In this document: piece by piece, positions 33,014 through 40,532 of the stretch
How the letters are laid out: each line of letters begins with the position of its first letter
How positions within the stretch are numbered: position 1 is the first letter of the stretch
Origin: Planococcus sp. MSAK28401
GTDB lineage: Bacteria > Bacillota > Bacilli > Bacillales_A > Planococcaceae
Direction of reading: 5' to 3'
Assembly: GCF_018283455.1 (NCBI RefSeq)
Contig: NZ_JAAMTH010000009.1
Location: 99,707-163,706 of the forward strand
Length of the DNA: 64,000 bases
Translations under genes and position numbers: made by a program
Notes under the pieces: generated by a model
What the model was told of the DNA's origin: nothing
What the model saw: the letters and a program-made list of their open reading frames with translations, nothing else
Database searches by the model: none

Positions 33014-34633
33014 TTAAGGAGGACCAAAAAATGTCTCTGTAATAGCTGCGTTCGCTGTATTGAGAACTTCGTTAAAAAATTTTGTTAGTTCATTTGTATG
33101 GAATTCGCTATGAAATTCGTAATAGGAAAGGTATTCGTTATTAGCCTTTTTTGACTCGATATAACTAAAAACAGAGGAATCATTCTGACTTATTACTGAA
33201 GCAAGAATTTCTAAGTCCGACAAACCTACATAATCTATAATTTTTACATGAGAGTGTAATTCAAGTTTTAACTGTTCGAGCATTTGATTGTACGATGGTA
33301 ATTTAGGAAAGGACTGCATCGAAACTGAAATAATTGTGACTTGTTCTACTTGCTCAAACTTCCCTGACTTATGCTGGAGTGCAGCTTTATATGCATCATT
33401 GGCTTGTCTTATTGCTTCTGAAGCGTATATTTTGAATTTATCATTTCCTTTTTTTCGATCTGCAGATACTTTTGTTTCTTTTAGTATTCTCCCGCTTTTG
33501 CACTCTACTATCAATAAGGACTTTCCAAGTTTAACAAAAGCATCGGACGACCAATCATTTGTTTTATCTTTGAGTAAAAATTCATTTATATACTGATAGT
33601 TAAGTTTTTCGGATTCTCCAACAGATGACTGTAAAACTCTTTGAACATATTTCTCGAAAATTTCACCGAAAAATTGGGGGAAATCCTTTTTATTATTTTT
33701 GCAAGCCGTATCGATTTTAAAATAAAGCCCATCAAATAAGGCTTGTTGGATAAAAGCATCCGAAATAGGAATTATAAATTCATTGACCTTCAATAAAGGA
33801 GTTTTCAGTAATTGCTCATAATCATATGGATTATTGAGGGTCTTTTTCGCCCAATTTCTTAGTAAATCAATGTTTGTAGATAGTTCTTCTGTTATTTTTA
33901 AAGCAGTATCCTTCATTTGAGATTCGTTAAAGTACATCGAAGGCTTTATACCCCATGGACGAAAACTCGTAAGGTTTTCTAATGTTACTCCCTGTACTAC
34001 AAGTTGCTCTAATGAAAAGACAGTGCTGACGTATTGTTTTATAGAATAACCATACTCTCTTTCAAAAATAGAGTGGATGTCGATGTAGCTATTGGAGTCT
34101 TCTGCTTTTCTAGCAATATCCTCGAACATTAGATGTTGTCTAATTATTCCTTGATCCATTTCTCCAGGAAGACTAAATAGAGAGGCTTTCAAAATTTGAT
34201 CTTCAATATTGATATCATTAGTATTATCGGTTTCGGCCTCTATTAAATCAGCAATTTTTAAAATTGTAGTTAACAAATTATCTAGTTTTGATTGACCAGT
34301 AGTGAAGGCATACTTCGGATTTTCAGTTCCATAAGCGAGAAACCATTTGAAGCTATATAACACAGTAATTAGGACGACTGGTTCTGTATTGCGTACAAAA
34401 AATTGATTCCTCATTTGTGGACCTAAATACTCCATCAATTTTCTTTTTCCTTCTTCATCCAGTACGGAAAATTTAGCCAAAATAATTAAAGCTTCTGATA
34501 ATTCGAAACGCTGTATATCAGCTATTATTTCTTCTTTAGAAGCCTTGCGGTTAAATAATTGAGAATAGGTAAGCCATGTACTCATGTAGTTATATCGGGA
34601 GGCAAAGTGTCTTTTTTGAAAAGAATTGTCCAA
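33014..34633 (-). CDS. Predicted PD-(D/E)xK nuclease, 539 aa, unknown family
   Basis: AT-rich gene. The C-terminal third has a restriction-endonuclease-like core: Trp-Ser-Ser-Asp-Ala-Phe-Val, then Lys-Ser-Leu-Leu-Ile-Val-Glu-Cys-Lys-Ser-Gly-Arg, giving the Asp...Glu-x-Lys triad, and further basic residues. Residues 1-320 are helical with no recognised domain. The neighbour at 34647 follows the same strand with 13 bases between. Low GC and the nuclease/unknown pairing suggest an acquired defence locus. The last residues (Phe-Phe-Gly-Pro-Pro) are unusual. Confidence 0.6.
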   Translation of the reverse strand: MDNSFQKRHFASRYNYMSTWLTYSQLFNRKASKEEIIADIQRFELSEALIILAKFSVLDEEGKRKLMEYLGPQMRNQFFVRNTEPVVLITVLYSFKWFLAYGTENPKYAFTTGQSKLDNLLTTILKIADLIEAETDNTNDINIEDQILKASLFSLPGEMDQGIIRQHLMFEDIARKAEDSNSYIDIHSIFEREYGYSIKQYVSTVFSLEQLVVQGVTLENLTSFRPWGIKPSMYFNESQMKDTALKITEELSTNIDLLRNWAKKTLNNPYDYEQLLKTPLLKVNEFIIPISDAFIQQALFDGLYFKIDTACKNNKKDFPQFFGEIFEKYVQRVLQSSVGESEKLNYQYINEFLLKDKTNDWSSDAFVKLGKSLLIVECKSGRILKETKVSADRKKGNDKFKIYASEAIRQANDAYKAALQHKSGKFEQVEQVTIISVSMQSFPKLPSYNQMLEQLKLELHSHVKIIDYVGLSDLEILASVISQNDSSVFSYIESKKANNEYLSYYEFHSEFHTNELTKFFNEVLNTANAAITETFFGPP

Positions 34634-34646
34634 TAAGGTTTCCTCC

Positions 34647-35240
34647 TTATGTTTTCTTTTTAGTATTTTTCCAGAATGATGTAACCATTTTTTCGTCGGT
34701 ACTCTTATCAGACCATTGAGAACTCATATTGTGTTTCTTACACATTTTATATGCTTCTTCATCTAATAAGGCACGTGTTTTCTCTAAGTTTGACTCTTGT
34801 ACTTTCTCACCTCTTAGGTCGTTATCCCACCATCCCTTAAAATAAATTTTTTCTGGTTGGTTAACATGGCTGCGGTAGGGTGCTATTTCATGAGGCAATG
34901 GCACATCCTTTAAGCAGACTTTCGAAGGGATCCCTATATTAATACTCTCAAAGAATTTTTTTGGACTATAGGGGTTATTCTTATCGTATTTCAATCCAAG
35001 TATTTTGCATATTTCTCCATATTTATCTCCAAGATAAGGACGAATTGTAAACTCCGAACTAACTGGGATCTCGAAATAAAGGTTTTTGTCTCTTACTCCG
35101 ATTGCCAGTTTATAAGGAATAGAATCAATAAAAAAAATATTATTAAAAATAATACCGTTGATCTTGGATTGAAATTTAGCTTTTTTAATTTGTTGTTTTT
35201 TCATATTTGAATGTAATAATTTCAAATTAGGTAAAATCAC
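34647..35240 (-). CDS. Hypothetical protein paired with nuclease (possibly DUF6037-like)
   Basis: 197 aa, AT-rich, basic. The N-terminal pattern Leu-Leu-His-Ser-Asn-Met-Lys then Phe-x-Phe-Asn/Ile-Asp repeats, with Phe-Asn-Asn-Ile-Phe-Phe-Ile-Asp, reminds me of DUF6037 proteins, which I state with low confidence. Its middle part has a conserved-looking Tyr-Arg-Ser-His-Val-Asn-Gln-Pro-Glu-Lys-Ile-Tyr-Phe-Lys-Gly-Trp-Trp. The nuclease gene starts 13 bases downstream, so the two are almost certainly co-transcribed. Confidence 0.6.
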   Translation of the reverse strand: MILPNLKLLHSNMKKQQIKKAKFQSKINGIIFNNIFFIDSIPYKLAIGVRDKNLYFEIPVSSEFTIRPYLGDKYGEICKILGLKYDKNNPYSPKKFFESINIGIPSKVCLKDVPLPHEIAPYRSHVNQPEKIYFKGWWDNDLRGEKVQESNLEKTRALLDEEAYKMCKKHNMSSQWSDKSTDEKMVTSFWKNTKKKT

Positions 35241-35376
35241 ATTTAACTACCTCCAAAATAGTAAAAGGGCTAACAAGAAACCTTATAGTAACTATCCATC
35301 TTTATATTACCATTCGCATACATATAGTAAAAACTCCCTCTACAAAACAAGTAGGGGAGCGTGTAGAAAGTCCATT

Positions 35377-35637
35377 TCATTTAAAGTCAAAAGAACTTTC
35401 AACTGGATAGAGTGATTTAATACGGCATTTTTGAATCATATCCAAAGTTTCTGTCTCAGACAGAGATTCTTGAAATGTATGTGACTTATTGTCTTCGGTG
35501 ATAATAATATCACCAGTAATAAAGGCGATTTTTTCACGATCAATTTTTTTAAAAGCTGCATTTAACTTTGCTATTTCGTAATCATTGAGTTTTTCTCTAT
35601 TCACCGCATACTTTTCCGGTTCTTCCATAGTAATCAT
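35377..35637 (-). CDS. Hypothetical protein, 86 aa
   Basis: A small acidic protein without a recognised domain, containing a predicted beta-hairpin (Ile-Thr-Gly-Asp-Ile-Ile-Ile-Thr-Glu-Asp). It starts 11 bases after the 35649 gene's stop. A GGAGGGAGGAATG-like ribosome site lies in the gap, so it belongs to the same leftward unit. Typical of small accessory genes on Bacillales plasmids. Confidence 0.6.
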   Translation of the reverse strand: MITMEEPEKYAVNREKLNDYEIAKLNAAFKKIDREKIAFITGDIIITEDNKSHTFQESLSETETLDMIQKCRIKSLYPVESSFDFK

Positions 35638-35648
35638 TCCTCCCTCTC

Positions 35649-36158
35649 TTACGAATTTTTGCGTCCCATTTTACCCTCGAAAATGGCGGGAATTCGGGGC
35701 TCTTTTACGATTCTATATATTTCAAAACTGAGCTTTTCAAGATCAATTAGCTTTAGGGCAGGAGGTTCTTCCTGTTGGCCCGCACCGCGTATTAAATCGA
35801 CTACAGATAAGTTATACCAAAATGCTGAACCTCGCTCTTTGAAGTCTTTTCCTCGAAGCAGAACATGAAGGATATTCCCATCTTTTCTATATATTATTGT
35901 ATCACTAGGACTGTCTTCAGCAGTCATCAATTCGTAATTTTCCAGAGGAATCATATCTTCTATCAGGAATGCACCATCAGTTAATTCTTTGGTTATAATC
36001 GCCTCGCAATTCCCTGCGAAGCCCTTTTCTGCTTGGGCAATGGCGTCCATCATCGTCTTGCTGCTGATATGATAATGACTAATTCCATACTTGGAATTCG
36101 GATCATACTTATCTCCGTTGGATTTAGTGTTATTCATAGTAACACGAAAAATCGGCAT
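35649..36158 (-). CDS. Hypothetical protein, 169 aa
   Basis: A soluble protein beginning Met-Pro-Ile-Phe-Arg-Val-Thr-Met with alternating strands, an Ala-Ile-Ala-Gln-Ala-Glu-Lys-Gly helix and a Pro-rich stretch near residue 130. No family recognised. GGGAGGAG sits seven bases before the ATG. It lies upstream of the 86-aa gene in the same orientation and 62 bases after the 180-aa gene. Confidence 0.65.
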   Translation of the reverse strand: MPIFRVTMNNTKSNGDKYDPNSKYGISHYHISSKTMMDAIAQAEKGFAGNCEAIITKELTDGAFLIEDMIPLENYELMTAEDSPSDTIIYRKDGNILHVLLRGKDFKERGSAFWYNLSVVDLIRGAGQQEEPPALKLIDLEKLSFEIYRIVKEPRIPAIFEGKMGRKNS

Positions 36159-36220
36159 TTAATTCTCCTCCCACTATTAGACATCGTGGCTTAGAAGTAG
36201 GGGCAGGGCTAAGTTTGTGA

Positions 36221-36763
36221 TTAAGTGAAATGATAAGGTTCGTCTCTAATAAACCGCCCCGCTTCATCTCTTGTGAGCTTCTTGCTCTTCTTTTCTCCAA
36301 CAAAATGAACGATTACTTTATCTCGTAAACCTTTTCCAATAATCACAGGAGCGGGGCCAAAATCGGTCATGATATAACCAGCTACACCAGCCGTCCAAAC
36401 CTCGTGCTGTTTGTCTTCTGCATTACGACTTTTACGTACTTTTTTAAACGCACAATCAGAAGGTTTAAACAAAACGGGAGAACCGCTTACTAACTGACCA
36501 TTTGCTAAGGAAACATTAATCATCTGTTTATTTACTTCATAAACGATTCCTGGCACGCCATCAAGACTTTCTACAACTTGGCCTGCATAAACAGTGTCGA
36601 TATTTGCCGGTGCAGCAGCGCTTACACTATATGAATGTACTTCTAGCTGTTCACTATGCATTTGTTCGTTGAAAATGTTTCTGGCGTTCTGAAGTAATTC
36701 GTCCGGCGAGTCTCCAACTGTCTGAATGTGCACTGGTTTGAACCTTAATGTTACAGTCTTCAT
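36221..36763 (-). CDS. Hypothetical protein, 180 aa, beta-rich
   Basis: The protein has a short N-terminal domain (Met-Lys-Thr-Val-Thr-Leu-Arg-Phe-Lys-Pro) that is beta-alpha in character. It is followed by two KOW/SH3-like segments (Gly-Ile-Val-Tyr-Glu-Val-Asn and Gly-Pro-Ala-Pro-Val-Ile-Ile-Gly-Lys-Gly) that suggest small barrels. No family recognised. AAAGGAG precedes the ATG. It belongs to a run of small leftward plasmid genes. Confidence 0.65.
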   Translation of the reverse strand: MKTVTLRFKPVHIQTVGDSPDELLQNARNIFNEQMHSEQLEVHSYSVSAAAPANIDTVYAGQVVESLDGVPGIVYEVNKQMINVSLANGQLVSGSPVLFKPSDCAFKKVRKSRNAEDKQHEVWTAGVAGYIMTDFGPAPVIIGKGLRDKVIVHFVGEKKSKKLTRDEAGRFIRDEPYHFT

Positions 36764-36818
36764 TTGATCACTCCTTTTCCAACTTTTATTTTTAGCTAAA
36801 TTAGTATTTAGCGTAAAC

Positions 36819-36959
36819 TTAAATATTAAAATGTTTGAGTTCCTTCAACAGAACCTTTGCCCTCTTCTCTGCTGGATGGAACTCATAATAGTTCTTCATT
36901 AACATTTGGGACCGAGTTAACTTCGATGCAAGATTGAGTGAATCTCGGAAAGTGTACAC
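36819..36959 (-). CDS. Possible small protein, about 46 aa
   Basis: An open frame ending in TAA at 36819 that codes for a basic helical peptide (Lys-Leu-Thr-Arg-Ser-Gln-Met-Leu-Met-Lys-Asn-Tyr-Tyr-Glu). The only acceptable start is a GTG at 36959 with a weak ribosome site. The frame stays open further upstream to near 37009, so the start is uncertain. It fills the gap between the 180-aa and 137-aa genes in the same orientation. Confidence 0.35.
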   Translation of the reverse strand: MYTFRDSLNLASKLTRSQMLMKNYYEFHPAEKRAKVLLKELKHFNI

Positions 36960-37012
36960 TGTTATTCCGGTTAGTATGGAATCTTTGACTTGAATAGTCC
37001 GTTTGGCAGCTG

Positions 37013-37426
37013 CTAATCATTTTCACGATGACTCAATTCTTTTAAGAAAACATCGAAGTCTTCCTCTAAGTTATGTTCTTTCAAGAACCAGTTAATTGCC
37101 TTTAGTTGTTCAAGTTCTTGCTGATCACTCTTTAAGGTATCAATCAAACAGTTTAGGCATTTCACTTCTAGATTTTCCGAATATGGTTTAATTACATATT
37201 GCTCTGATCGTGTTATGCGAGTCAGCAAGCCACAAGAATTGCACGGATACTCTTCTTCTGTTTGCTCCAGTCGCTGCGTTAACTCCGCAAAGCGCATTTC
37301 GCTTAAAAGAAGTTCCAGTTCCTCGACATCAATTGACAAGTAAGTTTTTTTCAGCTGCTTTGCCTCGGCAACTTCTTTTTCTAAGGCATTTGTAAGAAAC
37401 ATCGAATAAAGTGAGAGTTTTTTCAT
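37013..37426 (-). CDS. Small zinc-ribbon protein, 137 aa
   Basis: A protein with Cys-Asn-Ser-Cys (residues 62-65) and Cys-Leu-Asn-Cys (90-93), a four-cysteine zinc-ribbon arrangement, flanked by long charged helices. The N-terminal helix is hydrophobic and basic, the C-terminal part acidic. No family recognised; nucleic-acid or protein binding is likely. The start overlaps the previous gene's stop (ATGA), so it is coupled to the winged-helix protein. Confidence 0.65.
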   Translation of the reverse strand: MKKLSLYSMFLTNALEKEVAEAKQLKKTYLSIDVEELELLLSEMRFAELTQRLEQTEEEYPCNSCGLLTRITRSEQYVIKPYSENLEVKCLNCLIDTLKSDQQELEQLKAINWFLKEHNLEEDFDVFLKELSHREND

Positions 37427-37782
37427 GAAAAAAAGTCCTTTGCTCCATTTTTTAGGCCATTTTTATCGAAGGCTTTAACGTTAACAACTAATATGCCATT
37501 CCTTCTAAATAATAGACCATGCTTTGCCAACAAATTAAAGTTTTTCGATAGGATATAATGCGTTGAATCGGTTGTTTGTTCTAATTCTTTAATTGTCCCA
37601 AAGACTACTCCCTGACTATCGGCTAACTGTAGCAATCTTTTTAGAATCAAAGAAAACTTCTTGTGCGGTTTCTCATTCTTAATGTTCTTCAGATAGCACT
37701 TCCATAATTGAGTGATTTCTTCAATCTGCTGGTTGTCGAGTTGAGAGTAATCATCGGACTTTTCCCACTTCTGCGAAACCAT
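37423..37782 (-). CDS. Winged-helix DNA-binding protein, 119 aa
   Basis: Residues 50-105 follow a winged-helix pattern (helix, Gly-Thr-Ile-Lys-Glu-Leu-Glu-Gln-Thr-Thr-Asp-Ser, recognition helix, Gly-Leu-Leu-Phe-Arg-Arg-Asn-Gly-Ile-Leu-Val-Val wing). This resembles small plasmid regulators or replication-associated wHTH proteins. AAGGAGGGG precedes the ATG. The palindrome ATAACGTTAT lies 28 bases upstream and may be its own operator. It is first in a two-gene coupled unit with the zinc-ribbon gene. Confidence 0.6.
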   Translation of the reverse strand: MVSQKWEKSDDYSQLDNQQIEEITQLWKCYLKNIKNEKPHKKFSLILKRLLQLADSQGVVFGTIKELEQTTDSTHYILSKNFNLLAKHGLLFRRNGILVVNVKAFDKNGLKNGAKDFFS

Positions 37783-37809
37783 TGCCGCCCCTCCTTATAA
37801 ATTAATAAT

Positions 37810-37819
37810 ATAACGTTAT
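37810..37819. promoter_or_regulatory. Palindrome ATAACGTTAT, possible operator
   Basis: Identical 10-bp palindrome to the one at 28918-28927. It is close to a TTGACG -35-like element for the winged-helix gene and may bind that regulator. Confidence 0.35.
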
Positions 37820-37853
37820 CACATCATATTATTAAACGTCAACTGTTTATATT

Positions 37854-38216
37854 TTAATAAGACATTGATAGGTTTTTCCAATGCGTTTGAAATTCGGTTT
37901 CATAGTCAGCAAGCCATTCCATCAATAGGGACATTAAAGTGTTATGGTAAAATTGCTTTTCTTTTTTGCTTGTAATATTTCCGTATGGGACCTCAATCGG
38001 ATCAAATAACCGTAGTTTTTCGGATGCCGGAAATCTTGTCGTTACTAGCTCTGGTAAAATTTTTGTACCTAGCCATTTTTTATGTGTAATAGGAGCAATG
38101 TATTGAGGAAATTTTTCTAGCTTATAAGACAAATATTCCTCAAAATCTTTAGTCGTTGGTTTGATGCAGAAAAAATCAGTTCCTTTTTCTGTGTATGTCT
38201 CTATGTAATAGCGCAT
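37854..38216 (-). CDS. Hypothetical protein, 120 aa
   Basis: The ATG at 38216 is six bases after AGGAGG, so I reject the longer frame starting at 38240. The product begins Met-Arg-Tyr-Tyr-Ile-Glu-Thr-Tyr and has an aromatic-rich, soluble sequence with no recognised motif. A strong hairpin lies 90 bases upstream. Confidence 0.6.
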   Translation of the reverse strand: MRYYIETYTEKGTDFFCIKPTTKDFEEYLSYKLEKFPQYIAPITHKKWLGTKILPELVTTRFPASEKLRLFDPIEVPYGNITSKKEKQFYHNTLMSLLMEWLADYETEFQTHWKNLSMSY

Positions 38217-38307
38217 TGTCTTTCCTCCTAATGGACTCATTTATTAGTATCGACTTAAATATTATTATTTTAAGATGACATTAGTATCACCTTGCTTATA
38301 TGCCCCC

Positions 38308-38365
38308 AAAAAAAGAGGGAGCACCCCTCACATCTGCATAACAGCAGGAAATGAGGGGTGCTCCC
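38308..38365 (-). terminator. Strong hairpin between the 38481 and 38216 genes
   Basis: GGGAGCACCCCTCA (38317-38330) is perfectly complementary to 38352-38365. An inner CTGC/GCAG stem is present, and read leftward the stem runs into seven T residues (38308-38314). It terminates the 38481 gene or attenuates the 38216 gene. Confidence 0.8.
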
Positions 38366-38480
38366 TTGTATTTTAAATTCATTTTCAATATACCATTTTC
38401 TTACTACTTACTCAAGACATTAACACTAGCCTTTGTATTATTTTGGGAATCATTCTTGCGTCTTAATGAATCTCGATAAC

Positions 38481-38981
38481 TCAATATACTTGAGACATTT
38501 CCTCACCGGATGGGATATAGCAAGAATCATACCATGCTGGTCTCCCATCAAATTCAAAGAGTTCGGATTTACCTTTCAATAGCTTGCGATATGCCCGCTG
38601 GAAAGTATAAAGGTGTCCATCTCTCCGCTTCTCTTCTGCGTAAAATTGAGCAGCTGATAATCGGGCAAATGGTGTCAAATCTTCAAAAGTGAAGACGTGA
38701 ATACCGAAATCATCCAGCTGGATGGAATCGTATTCGTCCTCTTCATCATCATCCACCGAGTCTAGGCATACATAGTAACTCGACATATCTTCATCACCTT
38801 GCCAAATAGCGTAATCATATACCTCATTGGTTCTTAGATCTTGCAACTTCAGGATTCCGGCCTCCATAAAATCAGGGTTATCGATTCTCCAATCTACGAC
38901 CTTAAATGATTGTTCTTCCGTTTGGTGGTAAATCATTTCATTCGTTTTAACTTGTAGTGTCTCATTCGCAATTTTTCTCAT
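38481..38981 (-). CDS. Hypothetical acidic protein, 166 aa
   Basis: A soluble protein with a Asp/Glu run near residues 77-84 (Asp-Asp-Asp-Glu-Glu-Asp-Glu-Tyr) and a C-terminal Arg-Pro-Ala-Trp-Tyr-Asp-Ser-Cys-Tyr. No family recognised. AGAGGAAG precedes the ATG. It is bracketed by terminator-like hairpins on both sides, so it is probably expressed as a separate transcript or by read-through from radC. Confidence 0.6.
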   Translation of the reverse strand: MRKIANETLQVKTNEMIYHQTEEQSFKVVDWRIDNPDFMEAGILKLQDLRTNEVYDYAIWQGDEDMSSYYVCLDSVDDDEEDEYDSIQLDDFGIHVFTFEDLTPFARLSAAQFYAEEKRRDGHLYTFQRAYRKLLKGKSELFEFDGRPAWYDSCYIPSGEEMSQVY

Positions 38982-39014
38982 ATAAATCTTCCTCTCAATA
39001 GTAGATTTTTAAAT

Positions 39015-39079
39015 AAAAAACCTTCAAACGGAAGGAGCGGCATGGGATTTCCCCTGTTTGCTCACTTCGTTTAAAGGTT
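39015..39079 (-). terminator. Hairpin downstream of radC
   Basis: AACCTTCAAACG (39019-39030) pairs with CGTTTAAAGGTT (39068-39079) with one mismatch. There is an inner GGG/CCC stem, and a T run follows in the leftward direction. It lies between radC and the 38481 gene. Confidence 0.65.
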
Positions 39080-39105
39080 GGTCTCGTACTTTAATATACT
39101 TATAT

Positions 39106-39759
39106 TCACATGAAGCCTTTCTCTTTTAAGCTAGTGTAGTTACCATTGCCGATGATGCAATGATCGAGAACCAATATTCCCATTAGCTCCCCGCATTCAA
39201 CTAACCTCTTAGTAACTTCAACATCTTGAGGTGATGGATAGCAATTACCGCTTGGATGTGTGTGAAGGAGCACTATATTGGCTGCAGAATGTTTAAGGCC
39301 GGCGCGAAAAATATCGCGTGGTTCACATACTGCAGAACTAAGCCCTCCAATAAAAACGGTCTCTTTATGAATCACTTGGTTTTTGGTATTCAAGTACAAA
39401 GCTACGAAATGCTCCTGATTGATACCCGATAACTCGTCCATCATATACATTGCTGCATCTTTAGGGGATCTAATAGAAAAAGTGCTCTCTTTGCGGCTCG
39501 TATTTTTTAATGTACGAGCCATTAGACAACCTGCGTGAACAGTTTGTGATTGACCTTTGGTAAGTCCTAGCTCCTGCAATTCGGAAATAGTCATATCAAC
39601 TAACGTTTTAATTCCGAATGCTGCTAGTTTACCTGTTAACTCTGGAGTAGATTTGGGTCCAATCAGTACAGCTAAAATGCTTTGCAATTCTACTGATGGA
39701 ATACCTCCTGTTGCCTCATAAGTCGTTACTGCCTCTCTTGCTTCCTTGATATAATTCAT
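39106..39759 (-). CDS. radC: RadC-family JAMM protein
   Basis: 217 aa from the ATG at 39759. The longer frame upstream reads through the shared structured leader and is rejected. The N-terminal helix-hairpin-helix region (Gly-Ile-Lys-Thr-Leu-Val-Asp-Met-Thr-Ile-Ser-Glu-Leu-Gln-Glu-Leu-Gly) is followed by the JAMM domain with His166-x-His168-x7-Ser176-x2-Asp179. RadC proteins are common on mobile elements; the biochemical role is unsettled. The 5' leader has structured element copy B, also found ahead of the rad52-like gene. It is the second complete JAMM motif on this element. Confidence 0.92.
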   Translation of the reverse strand: MNYIKEAREAVTTYEATGGIPSVELQSILAVLIGPKSTPELTGKLAAFGIKTLVDMTISELQELGLTKGQSQTVHAGCLMARTLKNTSRKESTFSIRSPKDAAMYMMDELSGINQEHFVALYLNTKNQVIHKETVFIGGLSSAVCEPRDIFRAGLKHSAANIVLLHTHPSGNCYPSPQDVEVTKRLVECGELMGILVLDHCIIGNGNYTSLKEKGFM

Positions 39760-39804
39760 TAAAAACACACCCTTCCCTAATGGTTTTAACCTTTTTTTGA
39801 ACGC

Positions 39805-39910
39805 AAAAAAGCCCCTGGGAAGTTTGATCGTCATAGCTAAAAAAGCTATGTTTCACAAACAGCCCAGAGGCTTAATGAATTCGTCACCAGCGAAACCAAA
39901 AGTGGTTTGC
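39805..39910 (-). ncRNA. Structured leader element, copy B (upstream of radC)
   Basis: Read leftward: hairpin AAACCA/TGGTTT with flanking GC pairs (39890-39910) and box GGTGACGA (39881-39888). AAGCCTCTGGG (39863-39873) pairs with CCCAGGGGCTT (39809-39819) around CATAGCT/AGCTATG (39832-39850). T run at 39805-39810. Beyond it, sequence up to the radC start also resembles copy A (GCGTT and the AAGGGTGT-T-run-AATG ribosome-site region). Confidence 0.8.
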
Positions 39911-39978
39911 TAAAATAAAGTAAAAAAAGATTATACATTTATTATATAGGAGCACCCGGCGATGCTCAACGCTTTTCT

Positions 39979-40341
39979 CTAATCTAATAGCTCTACACTG
40001 ATAATTTCGTCGATAGGTACACGCTTCCTCCCATCGCTATCGCTGTAACATGCACAACGGCTATGACTATCCACGGAATCAAATACTCCGATGTGCTCGT
40101 AGACTCTTTTATCTTTCCAAGTTTTAAGCTTCACCATACTTTTGCGTTTCATTGCCACCTCTAAGTCTTCCTGAAGCAACCGTAAGTCAAATTCGTCCAA
40201 ATTCGGTTCTGGAACGTGTTCTTCCTCTTCGTACCAGGCTTTTAATAAGTTCACATGCTCCGTCAGCAGCATCCCTTGCCATTTAATTAACCCTCGATCG
40301 CTGACAGCCCCTACTTGTTTCGTGTGTTTTGTTGTTTTCAT
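39979..40341 (-). CDS. YolD-like protein
   Basis: 120 aa. The family core Asp-Arg-Gly-Leu-Ile-Lys-Trp-Gln-Gly-Met-Leu-Leu-Thr-Glu-His is at residues 15-29. In Bacillus, YolD-like genes accompany SOS-inducible Y-family polymerases (UvrX/YqjW). No polymerase gene is present here, so either it is lost or this is a lone copy. AAAGGAGGCG precedes the ATG. A perfect LexA-type site, GAACATACGTTC, lies 26 bases upstream, so DNA damage should induce it. Confidence 0.85.
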   Translation of the reverse strand: MKTTKHTKQVGAVSDRGLIKWQGMLLTEHVNLLKAWYEEEEHVPEPNLDEFDLRLLQEDLEVAMKRKSMVKLKTWKDKRVYEHIGVFDSVDSHSRCACYSDSDGRKRVPIDEIISVELLD

Positions 40342-40366
40342 GCTATCGCCTCCTTTTTAAAATAAA

Positions 40367-40378
40367 GAACATACGTTC
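40367..40378. promoter_or_regulatory. LexA (SOS) box upstream of yolD-like gene
   Basis: GAACATACGTTC fits the Gram-positive SOS consensus (GAAC-n4-GTTC with the R-n-R-Y core). It lies next to a TATAAT-like element on the minus strand. Confidence 0.8.
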
Positions 40379-40432
40379 TTATAATACCACTCAATAATCG
40401 TTCTGAATCCTTACTTTTATAAATAAGCACAC

Positions 40433-40470
40433 AAAAAACCCATTCTCTTGAAGACCAAGAAAATGGGTTC
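40433..40470 (-). terminator. Terminator of the DUF5348-like gene
   Basis: AACCCATTCTCTTG (40437-40450) pairs with CAAGAAAATGGGTT (40456-40469). Read leftward it is followed by six T residues. It separates the 40533 gene from the yolD-like gene. Confidence 0.8.
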
Positions 40471-40532
40471 TCGCTATTTTTCAGATTAAATCATTAAGTT
40501 TATTGCTGTTGTTGCAGAAAGAGTCGCTTATA

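Noticed and set aside
36221..36763. 180-aa protein as the missing ubiquitin-like modifier
   Set aside because: Although its start is beta-alpha in character, it is too long, has SH3-like segments and does not end in a diglycine.
15811..38365. Shared word GGGAGCACCCC in hairpins at 15811 and 38317
   Set aside because: The two hairpins differ in the rest of their structure and in strand context, so this is probably convergence of GC-rich stems, not a second leader family.
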